A DNA stretch of 64,000 bases from Bacterioplanes sp965233665 (GTDB lineage Bacteria > Pseudomonadota > Gammaproteobacteria > Pseudomonadales > Oceanobacteraceae): NCBI GenBank assembly GCA_965233665.1, contig CBDDTG010000065.1:1-64000 (forward strand), written 5' to 3'. The number at the start of each line of letters is the position of its first letter. The stretch's first letter is position 1. The notes under the pieces are model-generated. The model did not search any database, had not been told where the DNA came from, and saw only the letters and a list, made by a program, of their open reading frames with translations. Positions 34,751 to 43,952 of the stretch are shown piece by piece. The position numbers and the translations under genes were made by a program.

Positions 34751-35800
34751 TTAGCCTTGGCGGCGATAAACAGAGGGGGGCATGCCGGTCCAGGCTTTAA
34801 ATGCTTTGGTAAAGTTGCTGGCATCAGAGTAGCCCAGTTGCTCGGCGATTTGATCAATGGTGAGGTCATTGGTGCGCAGCATGTGTCGCGCCTGTTGCTG
34901 GCGCAGCTCATCTTTGAGGTGCTGGTAACTGGTGTTTTCTTGCTTGAGTTTGCGGTTGAGGGTGGCCATCGACATGTGCAGTTTGCCGGCGACTTGCTCC
35001 AGGCTGAGCGGCTGCTGCAGCCGGTCGGCGATTAGGTCGCGCACTTGGTCGCTGACGTTGCGTCGGCCTTGCAGCTCGCGCAATGCCTGCTCTAGCTCTT
35101 GCTCGGCCATGTGCTCCATGGTGGGGTCAAAAAAGGGCAAGGGTGCTTGCAGTGCTGCGCTGGGCCAAGTCAGGCAGTTATCGCTGGCGCCGCTGAGTAT
35201 TTGGCAGTGAGGCAAAATGGTTTGCTCGGCAAGCGGCCAATCCCAACTCAGCTCGATGCAACTGGCGGTTTGGCCCCCTTGGCTGCCAACCAGGGTGCGG
35301 CAAATGGTTTCAATGCTGGCTAAAAACGCCAGCACCAAAAACGGCGCGGCGTGCTCGCTGTTGAACTTGGGTTGAATAAACAGCTGGCGCTGCTCGGCAT
35401 CGGCATGGCGCTGCATCGTGAATATTTGCGCCCGCGTCTCGACGTAGCGCATGACTTTAATTGCGGCGTCGGTCATGGTGGCGCTGTATTGCGCGGCGTA
35501 GCCCAAGGCGCCGTGTTTGGAAAGCGTCATGCGCTTGCCGTACTCTAATGCCAGTTGTGGCTCGGGCAGCAGTTGGCAAAAGTTCTCGACACAGCGAACG
35601 CCGGACTCATGGCCGACCAACACGCCGGGCTGCAGCAATAGCGATTCTTCCAGCTGTGAGCCGTGCAGTAATTGCTTGGCGCTGATGCCGTGTTCAAAGG
35701 CCATTTCGGCCAGCAAAATTAAGTAGTCCGACGAAATTCGATAATGGCCGCGACCGATTGAGCTTGTCTGCATGACGATGCTTGGGCACCTCTTAATCAT
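34751..35800 (-). CDS. AraC family regulator with Arabinose_bd-type N-terminal domain
   Basis: A 349-residue regulator of the OruR/ArgR-like group. The N-terminal domain contains LEYGKRMTLSKHGALGYAAQ, typical of this class; the C-terminal DNA-binding domain contains LSLEQVAGKLHMSMATLNRK and LTIDQIAEQLGYSDASNFTK, ending in MPPSVYRRQG. ATG at 35773 (MQTSSIGRGHYR) is an alternative start nine codons in. No target gene is obvious nearby. Confidence 0.88.
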   Translation of the reverse strand: MIKRCPSIVMQTSSIGRGHYRISSDYLILLAEMAFEHGISAKQLLHGSQLEESLLLQPGVLVGHESGVRCVENFCQLLPEPQLALEYGKRMTLSKHGALGYAAQYSATMTDAAIKVMRYVETRAQIFTMQRHADAEQRQLFIQPKFNSEHAAPFLVLAFLASIETICRTLVGSQGGQTASCIELSWDWPLAEQTILPHCQILSGASDNCLTWPSAALQAPLPFFDPTMEHMAEQELEQALRELQGRRNVSDQVRDLIADRLQQPLSLEQVAGKLHMSMATLNRKLKQENTSYQHLKDELRQQQARHMLRTNDLTIDQIAEQLGYSDASNFTKAFKAWTGMPPSVYRRQG

Positions 35801-35920
35801 TCTGCACAGCTCTGCGCAAGTGCAGCAGGGTTTCAGAGCCAGGCGTTGATGACAGCAAATGGCCGGCCCTTTTCTATATCGCCAACGATGTTACGGAAGC
35901 CTGCCGCCCGCGCTCTGCGG

Positions 35921-36050
35921 GGAGCGCCAGAGAGCTCCAGCTCTGAGTCGCCGATTTTTGCTGTAGCCTTGCTAGAGCGGCAAACCGGCTTAGTGACCTA
36001 CAGTCCTCTGGCGATCCAGAGAGGGCACCGAGTTATTCAGAGGTGCCCTT
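35921..36050 (+). repeat. Repeat family B, full copy
   Basis: Begins ggagcgccagagagctccagctctg and ends gagggcaccgagttattcagaggtgccc in pieces that match 26809-26932 along the whole length. Both terminal hairpins are present. It lies upstream of the metal-dependent hydrolase gene. Confidence 0.88.
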
Positions 36051-36089
36051 GTTGTTATTTTTTCACTGTCGTTTGCAAGCATATCACCG

Positions 36090-36145
36090 GGCCCTTGGTG
36101 GGACACTGTGCCATAGTGACAGCGTCGAACTTCTGACTCAGGACA
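36090..36145 (+). repeat. Repeat family D, partial copy
   Basis: Contains gtgccatagtgacagc and cttctgactcaggacac, matching the inverted copy at 39603-39720. Confidence 0.6.
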
Positions 36146-36163
36146 CAATTGGCAGGTGAGCCT

Positions 36164-37012
36164 ATGAATAACAATAAATCGGCATCGACTCCGCATTACC
36201 AACCCGAGATTAAACCACGGCGTATGGCGTTTGATACCCAGCCACCGGCGCGCAAATACACGTTTCGTGATAACTCCCTAGTCAGCACGTTTTTTTATGC
36301 GCTATCGGCGCTGTTCCCAGACGGTGAGCGCTTTTTTATTCATTCGGTGCGCCATTATCGTGAGCAAATCCCAGACCCAGAGCTGCAACAGCAAATCAAG
36401 GGGTTTATCGGCCAGGAAGCGCATCATGGCGTCTCCCACGAGCAGCTGAACCGGGCGATTGAATCGCTGGGTTTTCCGATGAGCAAGATCACGAGCGCCA
36501 TGCTAAAGCGCATCGAGTTTTTAAAAACGCTAAGTCACTCGCGCCAGTTGGCGCTGACGGTGGCGATGGAGCACTTTACTGCTTCACTGGCGGAGTTTTT
36601 ATTAAAAAACCCAGACATTCTCGATGACGTTGACCCCACCATTCGGCAAATGCTGATTTGGCACGCGGTGGAAGAGATTGAACACAAAGCCGTGGCGTTT
36701 GATGTGTATCGTCGCTGTGTGAATAACGAGTTTATGCGCAAGCGGGTCATGGTCATTGCCATGGTGAGTTTGTTCTCGCGTTTGGCTTGGTATCAAGTGC
36801 AAATGCTGTGGGCCGATCGTCATTGGCCGAGCCTGCGTGAGTGGCGCGAAGCCTGGCGGTTTTTTTGGGGCAAGCGCGGTATTTTGCGCGACAACATGAA
36901 GGGGCTGGCGAAGTTCTTTCGAACTGGCTTTCACCCCTGGGATATTGATCAACAAGCTTTGATTGAGAACTGGCAGCAACGCTTTCCGGATGTGGCGGCG
37001 CTGCAGCGTTAG
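36164..37012 (+). CDS. Predicted metal-dependent hydrolase (PF10118/COG3687 type)
   Basis: A 282-residue protein of the ferritin-like metal-hydrolase family. Metal-binding candidates are in FIGQEAHHGVSHEQLNRA and WHAVEEIEHKAVAFDVY (E-x-x-H pairs), with NSLVSTFFYALSALFPDGERF near the start. The ATG at 36164 follows AGGTGA; the frame extends five codons to a TTG. Substrate unknown. Its stop overlaps the stop of the convergent binding-protein gene by four bases. Confidence 0.85.
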   Translation: MNNNKSASTPHYQPEIKPRRMAFDTQPPARKYTFRDNSLVSTFFYALSALFPDGERFFIHSVRHYREQIPDPELQQQIKGFIGQEAHHGVSHEQLNRAIESLGFPMSKITSAMLKRIEFLKTLSHSRQLALTVAMEHFTASLAEFLLKNPDILDDVDPTIRQMLIWHAVEEIEHKAVAFDVYRRCVNNEFMRKRVMVIAMVSLFSRLAWYQVQMLWADRHWPSLREWREAWRFFWGKRGILRDNMKGLAKFFRTGFHPWDIDQQALIENWQQRFPDVAALQR

Positions 37013-37773
37013 TGCAACGCGGGGCGAGTGCTTTGAATGGCCTCGTCCACCAGCTGCTGATAGCGACCGCTTTGTTTAAATTGGCGCAAGGCCACATCAA
37101 AGCGGTCGCGAATGGCGGTTAACTGGCGCTGGCGTGAAAACGCAATGTAGCTGTTGGTGCTTTGCACCGGGGGTTGCAGTATGTGCAATGGCTGCGGCAG
37201 TTTCATTTGCTGCAACAAAACACGCGCACCAAACTCGTTGTTCACCCACAAATCGGCGCGGCCGTTGCTGACCATGAGGGCACACTGCTCAGCCGAGTTG
37301 ATACGGTATACGGTGGCAAAGTGCTGCTGCGTTAGCAGCTGATCCATATAGCTGCCGTAACTCACATCGTTCACGGCACAAATGCTCAGGCCATTGCCCG
37401 GTTGGCGCCAGGCCACCGCTTTGGGCGTGGCCTGAATCAGGCTGATGTTTTGAACGAACAGCACCTCTTGGCTGTAATCGGCAAAGCGTTGGCGCTCGGG
37501 GGTTTTAAAAGCGGTAAAAATGGCATCGGCGCGTCCGTGTTCGATGTCGCTGATGGCGCGAGCCCAAGGCAAAATGCGCACGTTTACCTCCACATCAATG
37601 GCGCTAAACACTTGCTTCACCAACTCCACTGCCACTCCGGCGGGCTGGCCTTGTTGGCTGTAGATGTAGGGCGGATATTGCAGCGTCACCAGCTCCAGTG
37701 GTGGGCGTGGTTCGGCGTGTGCTGCCGGTAGCATCAGGCCAATCAGCCAGCTGATTAATAAACACACACGCAT
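37009..37773 (-). CDS. Periplasmic solute-binding protein, family 3 (SBP_bac_3)
   Basis: A 255-residue protein with a signal peptide (LLISWLIGLMLPAAHAEP) and the family pattern: YPPYIYSQQGQPAGVAVELV, VNVRILPWARAISDIEHGRA, DAIFTAFKTPERQRFADYSQ. It probably binds an amino acid or similar small molecule. AAGG lies eight bases before ATG at 37773; ATG at 37791 is an alternative. No permease or ATPase gene is adjacent, so it may be an orphan receptor. Confidence 0.87.
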   Translation of the reverse strand: MRVCLLISWLIGLMLPAAHAEPRPPLELVTLQYPPYIYSQQGQPAGVAVELVKQVFSAIDVEVNVRILPWARAISDIEHGRADAIFTAFKTPERQRFADYSQEVLFVQNISLIQATPKAVAWRQPGNGLSICAVNDVSYGSYMDQLLTQQHFATVYRINSAEQCALMVSNGRADLWVNNEFGARVLLQQMKLPQPLHILQPPVQSTNSYIAFSRQRQLTAIRDRFDVALRQFKQSGRYQQLVDEAIQSTRPALH

Positions 37774-37883
37774 TGCGACGACCTTGTCCATGAAAGAAAC
37801 CCTGAGTATAGGGGAGATGGGGCCGAAACCGACAAGGTCATCGCTCTGTGGCATAATCCCGCCTCTTTTATGTGGAGATCACC

Positions 37884-38447
37884 ATGAGTCTTGAGCAAAG
37901 CCTGCGTCAGCGTGCCAACGATCAATGCGAGCTGTGTAGCAGCCCGGATAACTTAAGTGCCTACTTGTTGCCGCCCGACACCAATGCCCGGGTCGATAAC
38001 AGCGTGTTGTTATGCGGCACTTGCCTGGAGCAAGTCAATGGCGCTGAGTTGCAGCAAAATCACTGGCGCTGCTTAAACGACAGCATGTGGAACAGCGAGC
38101 CGGCGGTACAGGTGCTGGCCTATCGCATGCTGCAGCGCTTAAGCAGTGAAACCTGGGCGCAAGATTTGCTCGAAATGCTTTACCTGGATGAAGACACGCA
38201 GAAATGGGCAGATCGCGGCCTGGTGGATCTCAACGCCGAGCCTACTTTGGATGCCAATGGCGCCCAGCTGGCTGCTGGCGATAACGTGGTGCTGGTTAAA
38301 GACCTGGATGTTAAAGGCGCTAACTTTACCGCCAAGCGTGGCACGGCCGTGCGCGGTATTTCATTAAGCGATAACCCCAAGCACATTGAAGGCCGGGTCA
38401 ATGGCCAGCGCATTGTGATTATTGCCGAGTATGTAAAAAAGTCCTGA
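37884..38447 (+). CDS. PhnA domain protein
   Basis: A 187-residue protein with a zinc-ribbon-like N-terminus (CELCSSPDNL and LLCGTCLEQV, four Cys) and the C-terminal PhnA domain (DNVVLVKDLDVKGANFTAKR ... RVNGQRIVIIAEYVKKS). Despite the name, most family members are not shown to act on phosphonates. GGAG stands six bases before the ATG at 37884; the frame opens four codons earlier. Confidence 0.9.
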   Translation: MSLEQSLRQRANDQCELCSSPDNLSAYLLPPDTNARVDNSVLLCGTCLEQVNGAELQQNHWRCLNDSMWNSEPAVQVLAYRMLQRLSSETWAQDLLEMLYLDEDTQKWADRGLVDLNAEPTLDANGAQLAAGDNVVLVKDLDVKGANFTAKRGTAVRGISLSDNPKHIEGRVNGQRIVIIAEYVKKS

Positions 38448-38484
38448 TGGTGCATGATGGGCGGGTGACTACAAGGAGGTCTAT

Positions 38485-38823
38485 ATGATCAATTACATTG
38501 AATTCCCCGCTCATAACCTAGAGGCCACTCAGGCATTTTTTGAACAGGTTTTCGGTTGGCAGTTTCAGGCCTACGGCCCGGATTACATTGCCTTTGGTAA
38601 TTCCGGCACCCCCGGCGGTTTTTATCGCAGCGACAATGCCAGCCGTATGGCAAACGGGGCTGCTTTGGTGGTGATTCAAGTCGATGACTTGGAGGCCAAG
38701 CTGGCTGAGGTCAAAGCCGCCGGCGGTGATATCTGCCAAGACATCTTTAGCTTCCCCGGTGGGCGGCGCTTTCACTTTATTGAGCCAAGCGGCAACGAAC
38801 TGTCGGTGTGGTCGGAAGCGTAA
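38485..38823 (+). CDS. VOC family (glyoxalase-like) protein
   Basis: A 112-residue single VOC domain: INYIEFPAHNLEATQAFFEQ at the start, ALVVIQVDDLEAKLAEVKAA in the middle and RFHFIEPSGNELSVWSE at the end, with potential metal ligand E at the last strand. Strong AAGGAGG upstream. Function unknown; such proteins bind small molecules or act as lyases. Confidence 0.88.
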   Translation: MINYIEFPAHNLEATQAFFEQVFGWQFQAYGPDYIAFGNSGTPGGFYRSDNASRMANGAALVVIQVDDLEAKLAEVKAAGGDICQDIFSFPGGRRFHFIEPSGNELSVWSEA

Positions 38824-38880
38824 GGCTTAGACCTTAGACGTTAAGGCTCAGACGTTAAGGCTCAGACGTTGAGGTTTAGG
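38822..38880 (+). repeat. Short tandem repeat after the VOC gene
   Basis: About three and a half imperfect 14-base units (acgttaaggctcag and variants). Confidence 0.75.
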
Positions 38881-38944
38881 CGCTGGCCAGCGAGCGTATT
38901 TTGCGCTAGCTTGGCTGGCCCTTACTGATTTGTTGAGTAGTAAC

Positions 38945-39604
38945 GTGGAAGCGCAATTTTGGATCGACAAATGGCAAAAGATGGAAATCGGTTTCCATCT
39001 GGATGAAGTCAATAAAGTGCTGCTGAAATACTGGCCAACGCTAAACACTCGGCCACCGCAGCGCGTTTTAGTGCCACTGTGCGGCAAGTCGTTGGATGTG
39101 TTGTGGCTGCGCCAGCAAGGGCACTCGGTGGTGGGCATCGAGTTAAGTGACATCGCCCTGGCCGAGTTGGCCACCCTGATGACCTCTGAGCTGGGCATTG
39201 AGCTCAGCTGTGAGCAGCGCGAGCAGGGCAAGGTGTATCAGGGCGAGGGCGTCACCTTGATTGCCGGTGACTTTTTCGACCAGCCCGCCCTTGGCCCCAT
39301 TGATTGGGTTTATGATCGTGCGGCCTTGGTGGCCTTGCCCGAAAACATGCGCCGCGACTACGCTCGCCAGCTGCGCCATATCAGCGGCAGTGCGCCACAA
39401 TTTTTGATTACCCTCGATTATCGACAAGCTCAGATGAGCGGCCCGCCGTTTGCCATCAGTGACGAAGAAGTGCAGCAGCATTACAGCAGTCATTACCATA
39501 TTGAACTGCTGGAAAGTCGTGAGCTGATTGAGCAAGAGCCGCGTTTTCGTGAGCGTGGCCTGGATTCATTTGTGCAGCGTGCTTATAAGTTGATGCCGCG
39601 TTAG
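38945..39604 (+). CDS. tpm: Thiopurine S-methyltransferase family protein
   Basis: A 219-residue SAM-dependent methyltransferase. Key parts: FWIDKWQKMEIGFHLDEVN (family N-terminus), RVLVPLCGKSLDVLWLRQQG (SAM-binding motif I), VVGIELSDIALAEL, WVYDRAALVALPENMRRDYA and MSGPPFAISDEEV. Bacterial members methylate thiols or selenium/tellurium compounds. GTG at 38945 fits the family start; TTG at 38930 is an alternative. Confidence 0.9.
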   Translation: MEAQFWIDKWQKMEIGFHLDEVNKVLLKYWPTLNTRPPQRVLVPLCGKSLDVLWLRQQGHSVVGIELSDIALAELATLMTSELGIELSCEQREQGKVYQGEGVTLIAGDFFDQPALGPIDWVYDRAALVALPENMRRDYARQLRHISGSAPQFLITLDYRQAQMSGPPFAISDEEVQQHYSSHYHIELLESRELIEQEPRFRERGLDSFVQRAYKLMPR

Positions 39605-39720
39605 TGTCCTGAGTTAGAAGTGCGCATGCTGTCAGCGTGCCATCCAAGTTCTCTGGCGAGGTGTGTCTCGCGGCCAATGGTGGTTCCATTGGCAAGAGGC
39701 AGAGGCAGGCCAGAGGGCAC
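39603..39720 (-). repeat. Repeat family D, inverted copy with hairpin
   Basis: Matches 9842-9937 in reverse (gtgtcctgagttagaag ... ctgtcagcgtgcca ... ctctggcgaggtgtg) and includes the hairpin gccaatggtggttccattggc. It fills the space between the convergent tpm and trmO genes and may serve as terminator. Confidence 0.65.
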
Positions 39721-40430
39721 TAAGCCTCTAGCCGCAATACGCATATTTTGTCTGGCTCTGGGTAATGCCATACCAGGTTGAAATCCCATAACCGCACGCC
39801 GTATTCGCGCTCAGGCCCAGGCTGTTGATAAGCCGGTTTGGGGTCTTGTGCCAGGCATTGCTCAATCACGGCCATCACAGGTTGCTGTAGACGCTGCTCA
39901 GCACTCAGGGCTTGTGCTTTGGCCGTGGGGCTAAAGCACACCTCAATGTCGGCAGGCGGCAGGGGCGCAATGTGGTTGTGAGCCTCTTCTACCTGATCGG
40001 CGTAAGGCACATAGGGGCGAATATCGACAATCGGTGTGCCGTCGAGCAAATCCAGCCCACTCACCACCAGTACACCGGGCTCCACTGCGATCAACTCCAC
40101 CACGCTAAGGCCAAGATTATTGGGCCTGTGGGTAGCGCGTGAGGCAAATACCCCCAATTTTTGATTGCCGCCTAAGCGCGGCGGGCGTACCTGCAAATGC
40201 GGTTTGTCGGCTTGGGTCAGAGTTTGGTGAAAGATAAAGGTCAGCCACAAATGGCTGACTTGCTCCAAGCCGGCCACGGCTTTGGGGTCATCGTAGGGGG
40301 GCAGCAATTGCAACCTGCCCTGGACCGCCGGTGCCAATCTAGGTTGGCGCGGAATGGCGAACTTCTCACGGAACGGTGTGTTAGCAATAGCGATGGGGTG
40401 AATCGCATAGGACGGTGCATCTGACAGCAA
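39720..40430 (-). CDS. trmO: tRNA (N6-threonylcarbamoyladenosine37-N6)-methyltransferase
   Basis: A 237-residue TsaA/TrmO-like protein, close to the 235 residues of the E. coli protein. Motifs: FREKFAIPRQPRLAPAVQG, LEQVSHLWLTFIFHQ, ATHRPNNLGLSVVEL, GLDLLDGTPIVDIRPYVPYA and REYGVRLWDFNLVWHY. It would methylate t6A37 in tRNAs reading ACY codons. Start is probably TTG at 40430 with AGGTGG five bases before; the open frame runs back to 40595 but without family similarity. Confidence 0.88.
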   Translation of the reverse strand: MLSDAPSYAIHPIAIANTPFREKFAIPRQPRLAPAVQGRLQLLPPYDDPKAVAGLEQVSHLWLTFIFHQTLTQADKPHLQVRPPRLGGNQKLGVFASRATHRPNNLGLSVVELIAVEPGVLVVSGLDLLDGTPIVDIRPYVPYADQVEEAHNHIAPLPPADIEVCFSPTAKAQALSAEQRLQQPVMAVIEQCLAQDPKPAYQQPGPEREYGVRLWDFNLVWHYPEPDKICVLRLEA

Positions 40431-40679
40431 AATAACCACCTGATAAACGGCACGGTGTCGGCCTTTAAGAAAAATCCGGCCCAGTATACCAGCCTGCTCA
40501 ACGAAGGTTTTTGTTGCCTTTGGCTCACTGCTTTGTTTCCCAATGTTACCGGTTTGGCACAAATTGTTACAAATTGGCCTGATGCTGGCTGGCATACTCC
40601 GGCCGTTTTTCTCTTTGGTGCGTCAGTGTCTGTACAGCGACCGGCACCCAATAAACATAACAGTAAGGAAAACCCTCAA

Positions 40680-42272
40680 ATGTTGAAGCAAGCGTCTGTG
40701 TTAGCAACGGCGGTCGCTCTGGCCAGCCAGGCCATGGCCTCCGGTTATAAAATCAATGAGCAAAGCGCCAGCGGCGTCGGCAATGCTTATGCTGGCCGTG
40801 CAGCCGTGGCTGAAGACGCCTCGGTGGTTTTTTATAACCCCGCCGGTATGACTCGTCTTAAGCGCCCAGAGTTAAGTGTGGGTGTGACGTACATTGATGT
40901 GAACGGCAGTTTTGAGGGTGAGCGCTTAAACAGTGCCGGTATTTCCAGTGATTTTGAGCCTGGCGCTTACGGCGATGGCGGCGATTTTGTGCCTAACCCG
41001 ACCATTCCTTTTATGTACTACGTGCGCCCGCTGGATGACAAAGCAGCGATTGGCCTGGGCATCTTTGCGCCGTTTGGTACCCACACCGATTACGAATCCA
41101 ATGCGCTGGTGGGTGGTTTTGCCGATGAAACCAAGCTCACCACCATCGACATTCAGCCGACCTTTGCTTACCAGCTGACCGACACACTCTCTATTGGTGT
41201 GGGCATCGACATCGTATTTGCAGAAGGCTTGCTGTCTAAGCAGCTCGACACTGTGCCGTTCGTGCCAGAAGCGTATGTGCAAGGCGCGCAAATGCAGCTG
41301 AATAACAGCGGTCTGGACCCGAACTCAGCGGCCTTTATGCAGCAGCAGGCCAAAATTGATGCCATTTCTGGCCTCAATGACCCCAGCTACATGGGTTACG
41401 ACAACAAGTTTGAAGTGGAAGGCGATGACCGCGGTTATGGCTGGAACTTCGGCGTGATGTGGGACATCAGCCCAGCCACCACCTTTGGCTTTGCGTATCG
41501 CTCAGAAATCGCCCTCGATTTAGAAGGCACCGCCAAGTTTAAGCAAAACCAGGGCGTGCAGGTGTTTTCACCTGAGCTGAAAGGCAATCCGTTACTCGAT
41601 GCCGACAATAACGGCGTAGTGCTGGCGGACGCAGCCATTGCCGCCAAAAATGGCGAGCTGTTTGGTTTAAGCGAAGCTGAGCTGGTGCAAAAGGTCCAAG
41701 GCTTTAGCGGCGAAGTAAAAGATCAAGACGCACGCGTGCCTTTGACCACGCCGCGCTCTGCCACCTTTAGCTTGGCGCACCGCATTAACGACCGCGTGCA
41801 ATTGCAAGGCGGCGCTACTTGGACGGACTGGTCGGTATTTAAATACTTCGACGTGATCGCCACTCGCTCAGGCATCATTGATGACATCAGCGGTCTGGGT
41901 GAAAATTACATTGGCCACATCGTGGAAAAATGGCACGACACTTGGTCTTACGCTGTGGGCGCTAGCTACCAGGTGAATCATGACTGGCTGCTGCGTGCTG
42001 GCTATGCCTTTGATGAGTCGCCAGTGGCCGAACAACACCGCACGGCGCGTGTGCCTGACAACGACCGTCAGTGGCTGACCGCCGGTGCTAAATACAACGT
42101 CAATGACGACATCAGCTTTGATTTGGGTCTGGCTTATTTGATCATGGATGAGTCGGAGCTGAACGAGTATGACTACGACCTAGACGACAACGTTAAAGGT
42201 CTGCAAAACGCGACCGGCACCTACGATATGGATGCCCTGGGCGTGTCGTTGCAAATGAACTACCGCATGTAA
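40680..42272 (+). CDS. fadL: FadL/TodX family outer-membrane transporter
   Basis: A 530-residue barrel protein: signal peptide (ASVLATAVALASQAMASGYK), then the FadL hatch sequence INEQSASGVGNAYAGRAAVA with NPAGM, and a barrel ending ALGVSLQMNYRM. It brings long-chain fatty acids or hydrocarbons through the outer membrane. Start ATG at 40680 follows AAGGA. It is followed by a strong terminator. No fad genes are adjacent. Confidence 0.93.
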   Translation: MLKQASVLATAVALASQAMASGYKINEQSASGVGNAYAGRAAVAEDASVVFYNPAGMTRLKRPELSVGVTYIDVNGSFEGERLNSAGISSDFEPGAYGDGGDFVPNPTIPFMYYVRPLDDKAAIGLGIFAPFGTHTDYESNALVGGFADETKLTTIDIQPTFAYQLTDTLSIGVGIDIVFAEGLLSKQLDTVPFVPEAYVQGAQMQLNNSGLDPNSAAFMQQQAKIDAISGLNDPSYMGYDNKFEVEGDDRGYGWNFGVMWDISPATTFGFAYRSEIALDLEGTAKFKQNQGVQVFSPELKGNPLLDADNNGVVLADAAIAAKNGELFGLSEAELVQKVQGFSGEVKDQDARVPLTTPRSATFSLAHRINDRVQLQGGATWTDWSVFKYFDVIATRSGIIDDISGLGENYIGHIVEKWHDTWSYAVGASYQVNHDWLLRAGYAFDESPVAEQHRTARVPDNDRQWLTAGAKYNVNDDISFDLGLAYLIMDESELNEYDYDLDDNVKGLQNATGTYDMDALGVSLQMNYRM

Positions 42273-42291
42273 TTGCACAAGCGGTAAATGT

Positions 42292-42317
42292 AAGCCGGGC
42301 AATCGCCCGGCTTTTTT
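42292..42317 (+). terminator. Rho-independent terminator of fadL
   Basis: AAGCCGGGC / GCCCGGCTTTTTT with a 4-nt loop, about 20 bases after the fadL stop. Confidence 0.92.
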
Positions 42318-42364
42318 ATATCTGTCGTTTAAGCCTGAAGCAATGGGCAAAAAACAGGCATAAA

Positions 42365-42396
42365 AAAAGGCCGCTGCATTTCTGCAGCGGCCTTTT
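42365..42396 (-). terminator. Terminator of tRNA-Ser
   Basis: A perfect stem AAAAGGCCGCTGCA / TGCAGCGGCCTTTT with a short loop, directly after the tRNA on the minus strand and followed by T. Confidence 0.88.
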
Positions 42397-42402
42397 CGAA
42401 TA

Positions 42403-42493
42403 TGGCGGAGGGATAGGGATTTGAACCCTAGATACGCTATTAACGTATGCCGGTTTTCAAGACCGGTGCTTTCAACCGCTCAGCCATCCCTCC
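42403..42493 (-). tRNA. serT: tRNA-Ser (UGA)
   Basis: A 91-base class II tRNA with encoded CCA. Acceptor arm GGAGGGA/TCCCTCC, D arm TGGCTGAGCGG, anticodon loop CTTGAAA (anticodon TGA, closed by CCGGT/ACCGG), a long variable arm (GCATACGTTAATAGCGTATC) and T arm GGTTCAAATCC. All are canonical for serine. Confidence 0.97.
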
Positions 42494-42504
42494 AAGCGGC
42501 GCGT

Positions 42505-42532
42505 ACTTTACTACAACCAGAATAAAAGTAAA
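42505..42532 (-). promoter_or_regulatory. Possible promoter of tRNA-Ser
   Basis: On the minus strand: TTTACT, 16-nt spacer, TAAAGT, about 12 bases before the tRNA 5' end. Confidence 0.45.
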
Positions 42533-42581
42533 GAGCCGCGCCAAAAAAAGTAGTGGGCAGCGTGGCTGCCCTCAGCGCGCT

Positions 42582-43952
42582 TTAGGCGTCGCTGTTTTCT
42601 GTGCCGGTATTTTGAGCAGCAATGGCCTCACCCAGCGCTTCATCGGCCACTTGCTCAAGCCATGCTAGGTCTACGCTTTGGTGCGCTTCACAAATAAACC
42701 AAGGTTCGCGTGAATCTGGCTCCAGCATAATGCCTTTGGCAATTAAACGGTGGGCAAAGGCGGTGTACAGCTCGCTGTTGGTTTGCTTCCAGTCGCGATA
42801 ATTGTGCGGCACGTCTTGATCAGCACGGGTATTAAAGTGAATGCCAAACATCGAATCAGGGCCAGCGAATTTATGCTCGATGCCGTGCTTGCTAAACACC
42901 CGTGACAGCACTTGCTGAATGGCCGCACCGGTTTGATGAATGGTGGCCAGGGCGTCTGTGTCTTTTAACACGCTTAAGGTGGCCTTAGCGGCGGCCAGGG
43001 CGATCATATTGGCGGTGTAAGTGCCGCCGTGGGTGACGCCACCTGTGCCTGAGTGAATGGTGTTCATGACATCCGCGCGGCCGCCAAACGCTGCCACCGG
43101 GTAGCCGTTGCCCATGGCTTTGGCGAAGGTGGTGAGGTCGGCATAAATGCCATACAGCTGTTGTGCGCCACCCTTAGCAACGCGAAAGCCGGTTTTGACT
43201 TCATCAATAATCAGCAAAGCGCCGTGGGCATCGCACTGGTCGCGCAGGGCTTGCATATAAGCCTGGCTGGCGGCGATGGAGCCACAGTTGCCCATGATGG
43301 GTTCAATCACAATGGCGGCGATGTCGTTACCGACGCGCTTGAATACATCAATCAGGGCAGCTTCATCGTTGAGCGAGATGGTTTCTAAATGCTCGCGGCT
43401 GGCTTCGGGAATGCCAATGCCAAAGGCTTTGATCTCTGGCGCACTGTCGCCTTGTGGCTGCCAGTTATCGACGTCTGGCTTCCACATCATTTCGTCATAC
43501 AAGCCGTGAAAGCCGCCTTCGACCACTACGATTTTATTGCGGCCGGTAAAACCCCGTGCGGTGCGCACGGCGCCTAACACGGCCTCGGTGCCGGAATTGG
43601 CAAAACGCATTTTTTCGATTTGCGGGCACAGGCTTTTCACCAGTTCGATGACTTCTGCATCCAGGCCCGTTGAAAAGCCAGACATGGTGCCGATGTTGGT
43701 GATGGCGTCGATCACGGCGTTGTCGATGCGAGCATCGCGATAGCCCAAAATGATCGGCCCATACGCTAGGCGAAAATCAACAAACTCCTGGCCGTCGACA
43801 TCGGTTAGCCGACAGCCCTTCAGCGATTCAACAAACACCGTGTTGTCATCGCCCCAGTAGCGATAACTGTCGGCAACGCCCATCGGCATATGAGTGTGAG
43901 CGGTCGCTAACAAAGCGTCGCGTTTTGGCTTGGGGGTAGCGGCTGTGGTCAT
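42582..43952 (-). CDS. Class III aminotransferase (HemL-like, PLP-dependent)
   Basis: A 456-residue class-III PLP enzyme. Visible: FANSGTEAVLGAVRTARGFT (phosphate binding), EPIMGNCGSI, LLIIDEVKTGFRVAKGG (PLP-contacting Asp) and TTFAKAMGNGYPVAAFGGR (Schiff-base Lys in FAKAMGNG). It is nearest to glutamate-1-semialdehyde aminomutase-like enzymes of unknown substrate rather than true HemL. ATG at 43952 is used. It lies downstream of no clear operon partner. Confidence 0.87.
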   Translation of the reverse strand: MTTAATPKPKRDALLATAHTHMPMGVADSYRYWGDDNTVFVESLKGCRLTDVDGQEFVDFRLAYGPIILGYRDARIDNAVIDAITNIGTMSGFSTGLDAEVIELVKSLCPQIEKMRFANSGTEAVLGAVRTARGFTGRNKIVVVEGGFHGLYDEMMWKPDVDNWQPQGDSAPEIKAFGIGIPEASREHLETISLNDEAALIDVFKRVGNDIAAIVIEPIMGNCGSIAASQAYMQALRDQCDAHGALLIIDEVKTGFRVAKGGAQQLYGIYADLTTFAKAMGNGYPVAAFGGRADVMNTIHSGTGGVTHGGTYTANMIALAAAKATLSVLKDTDALATIHQTGAAIQQVLSRVFSKHGIEHKFAGPDSMFGIHFNTRADQDVPHNYRDWKQTNSELYTAFAHRLIAKGIMLEPDSREPWFICEAHQSVDLAWLEQVADEALGEAIAAQNTGTENSDA

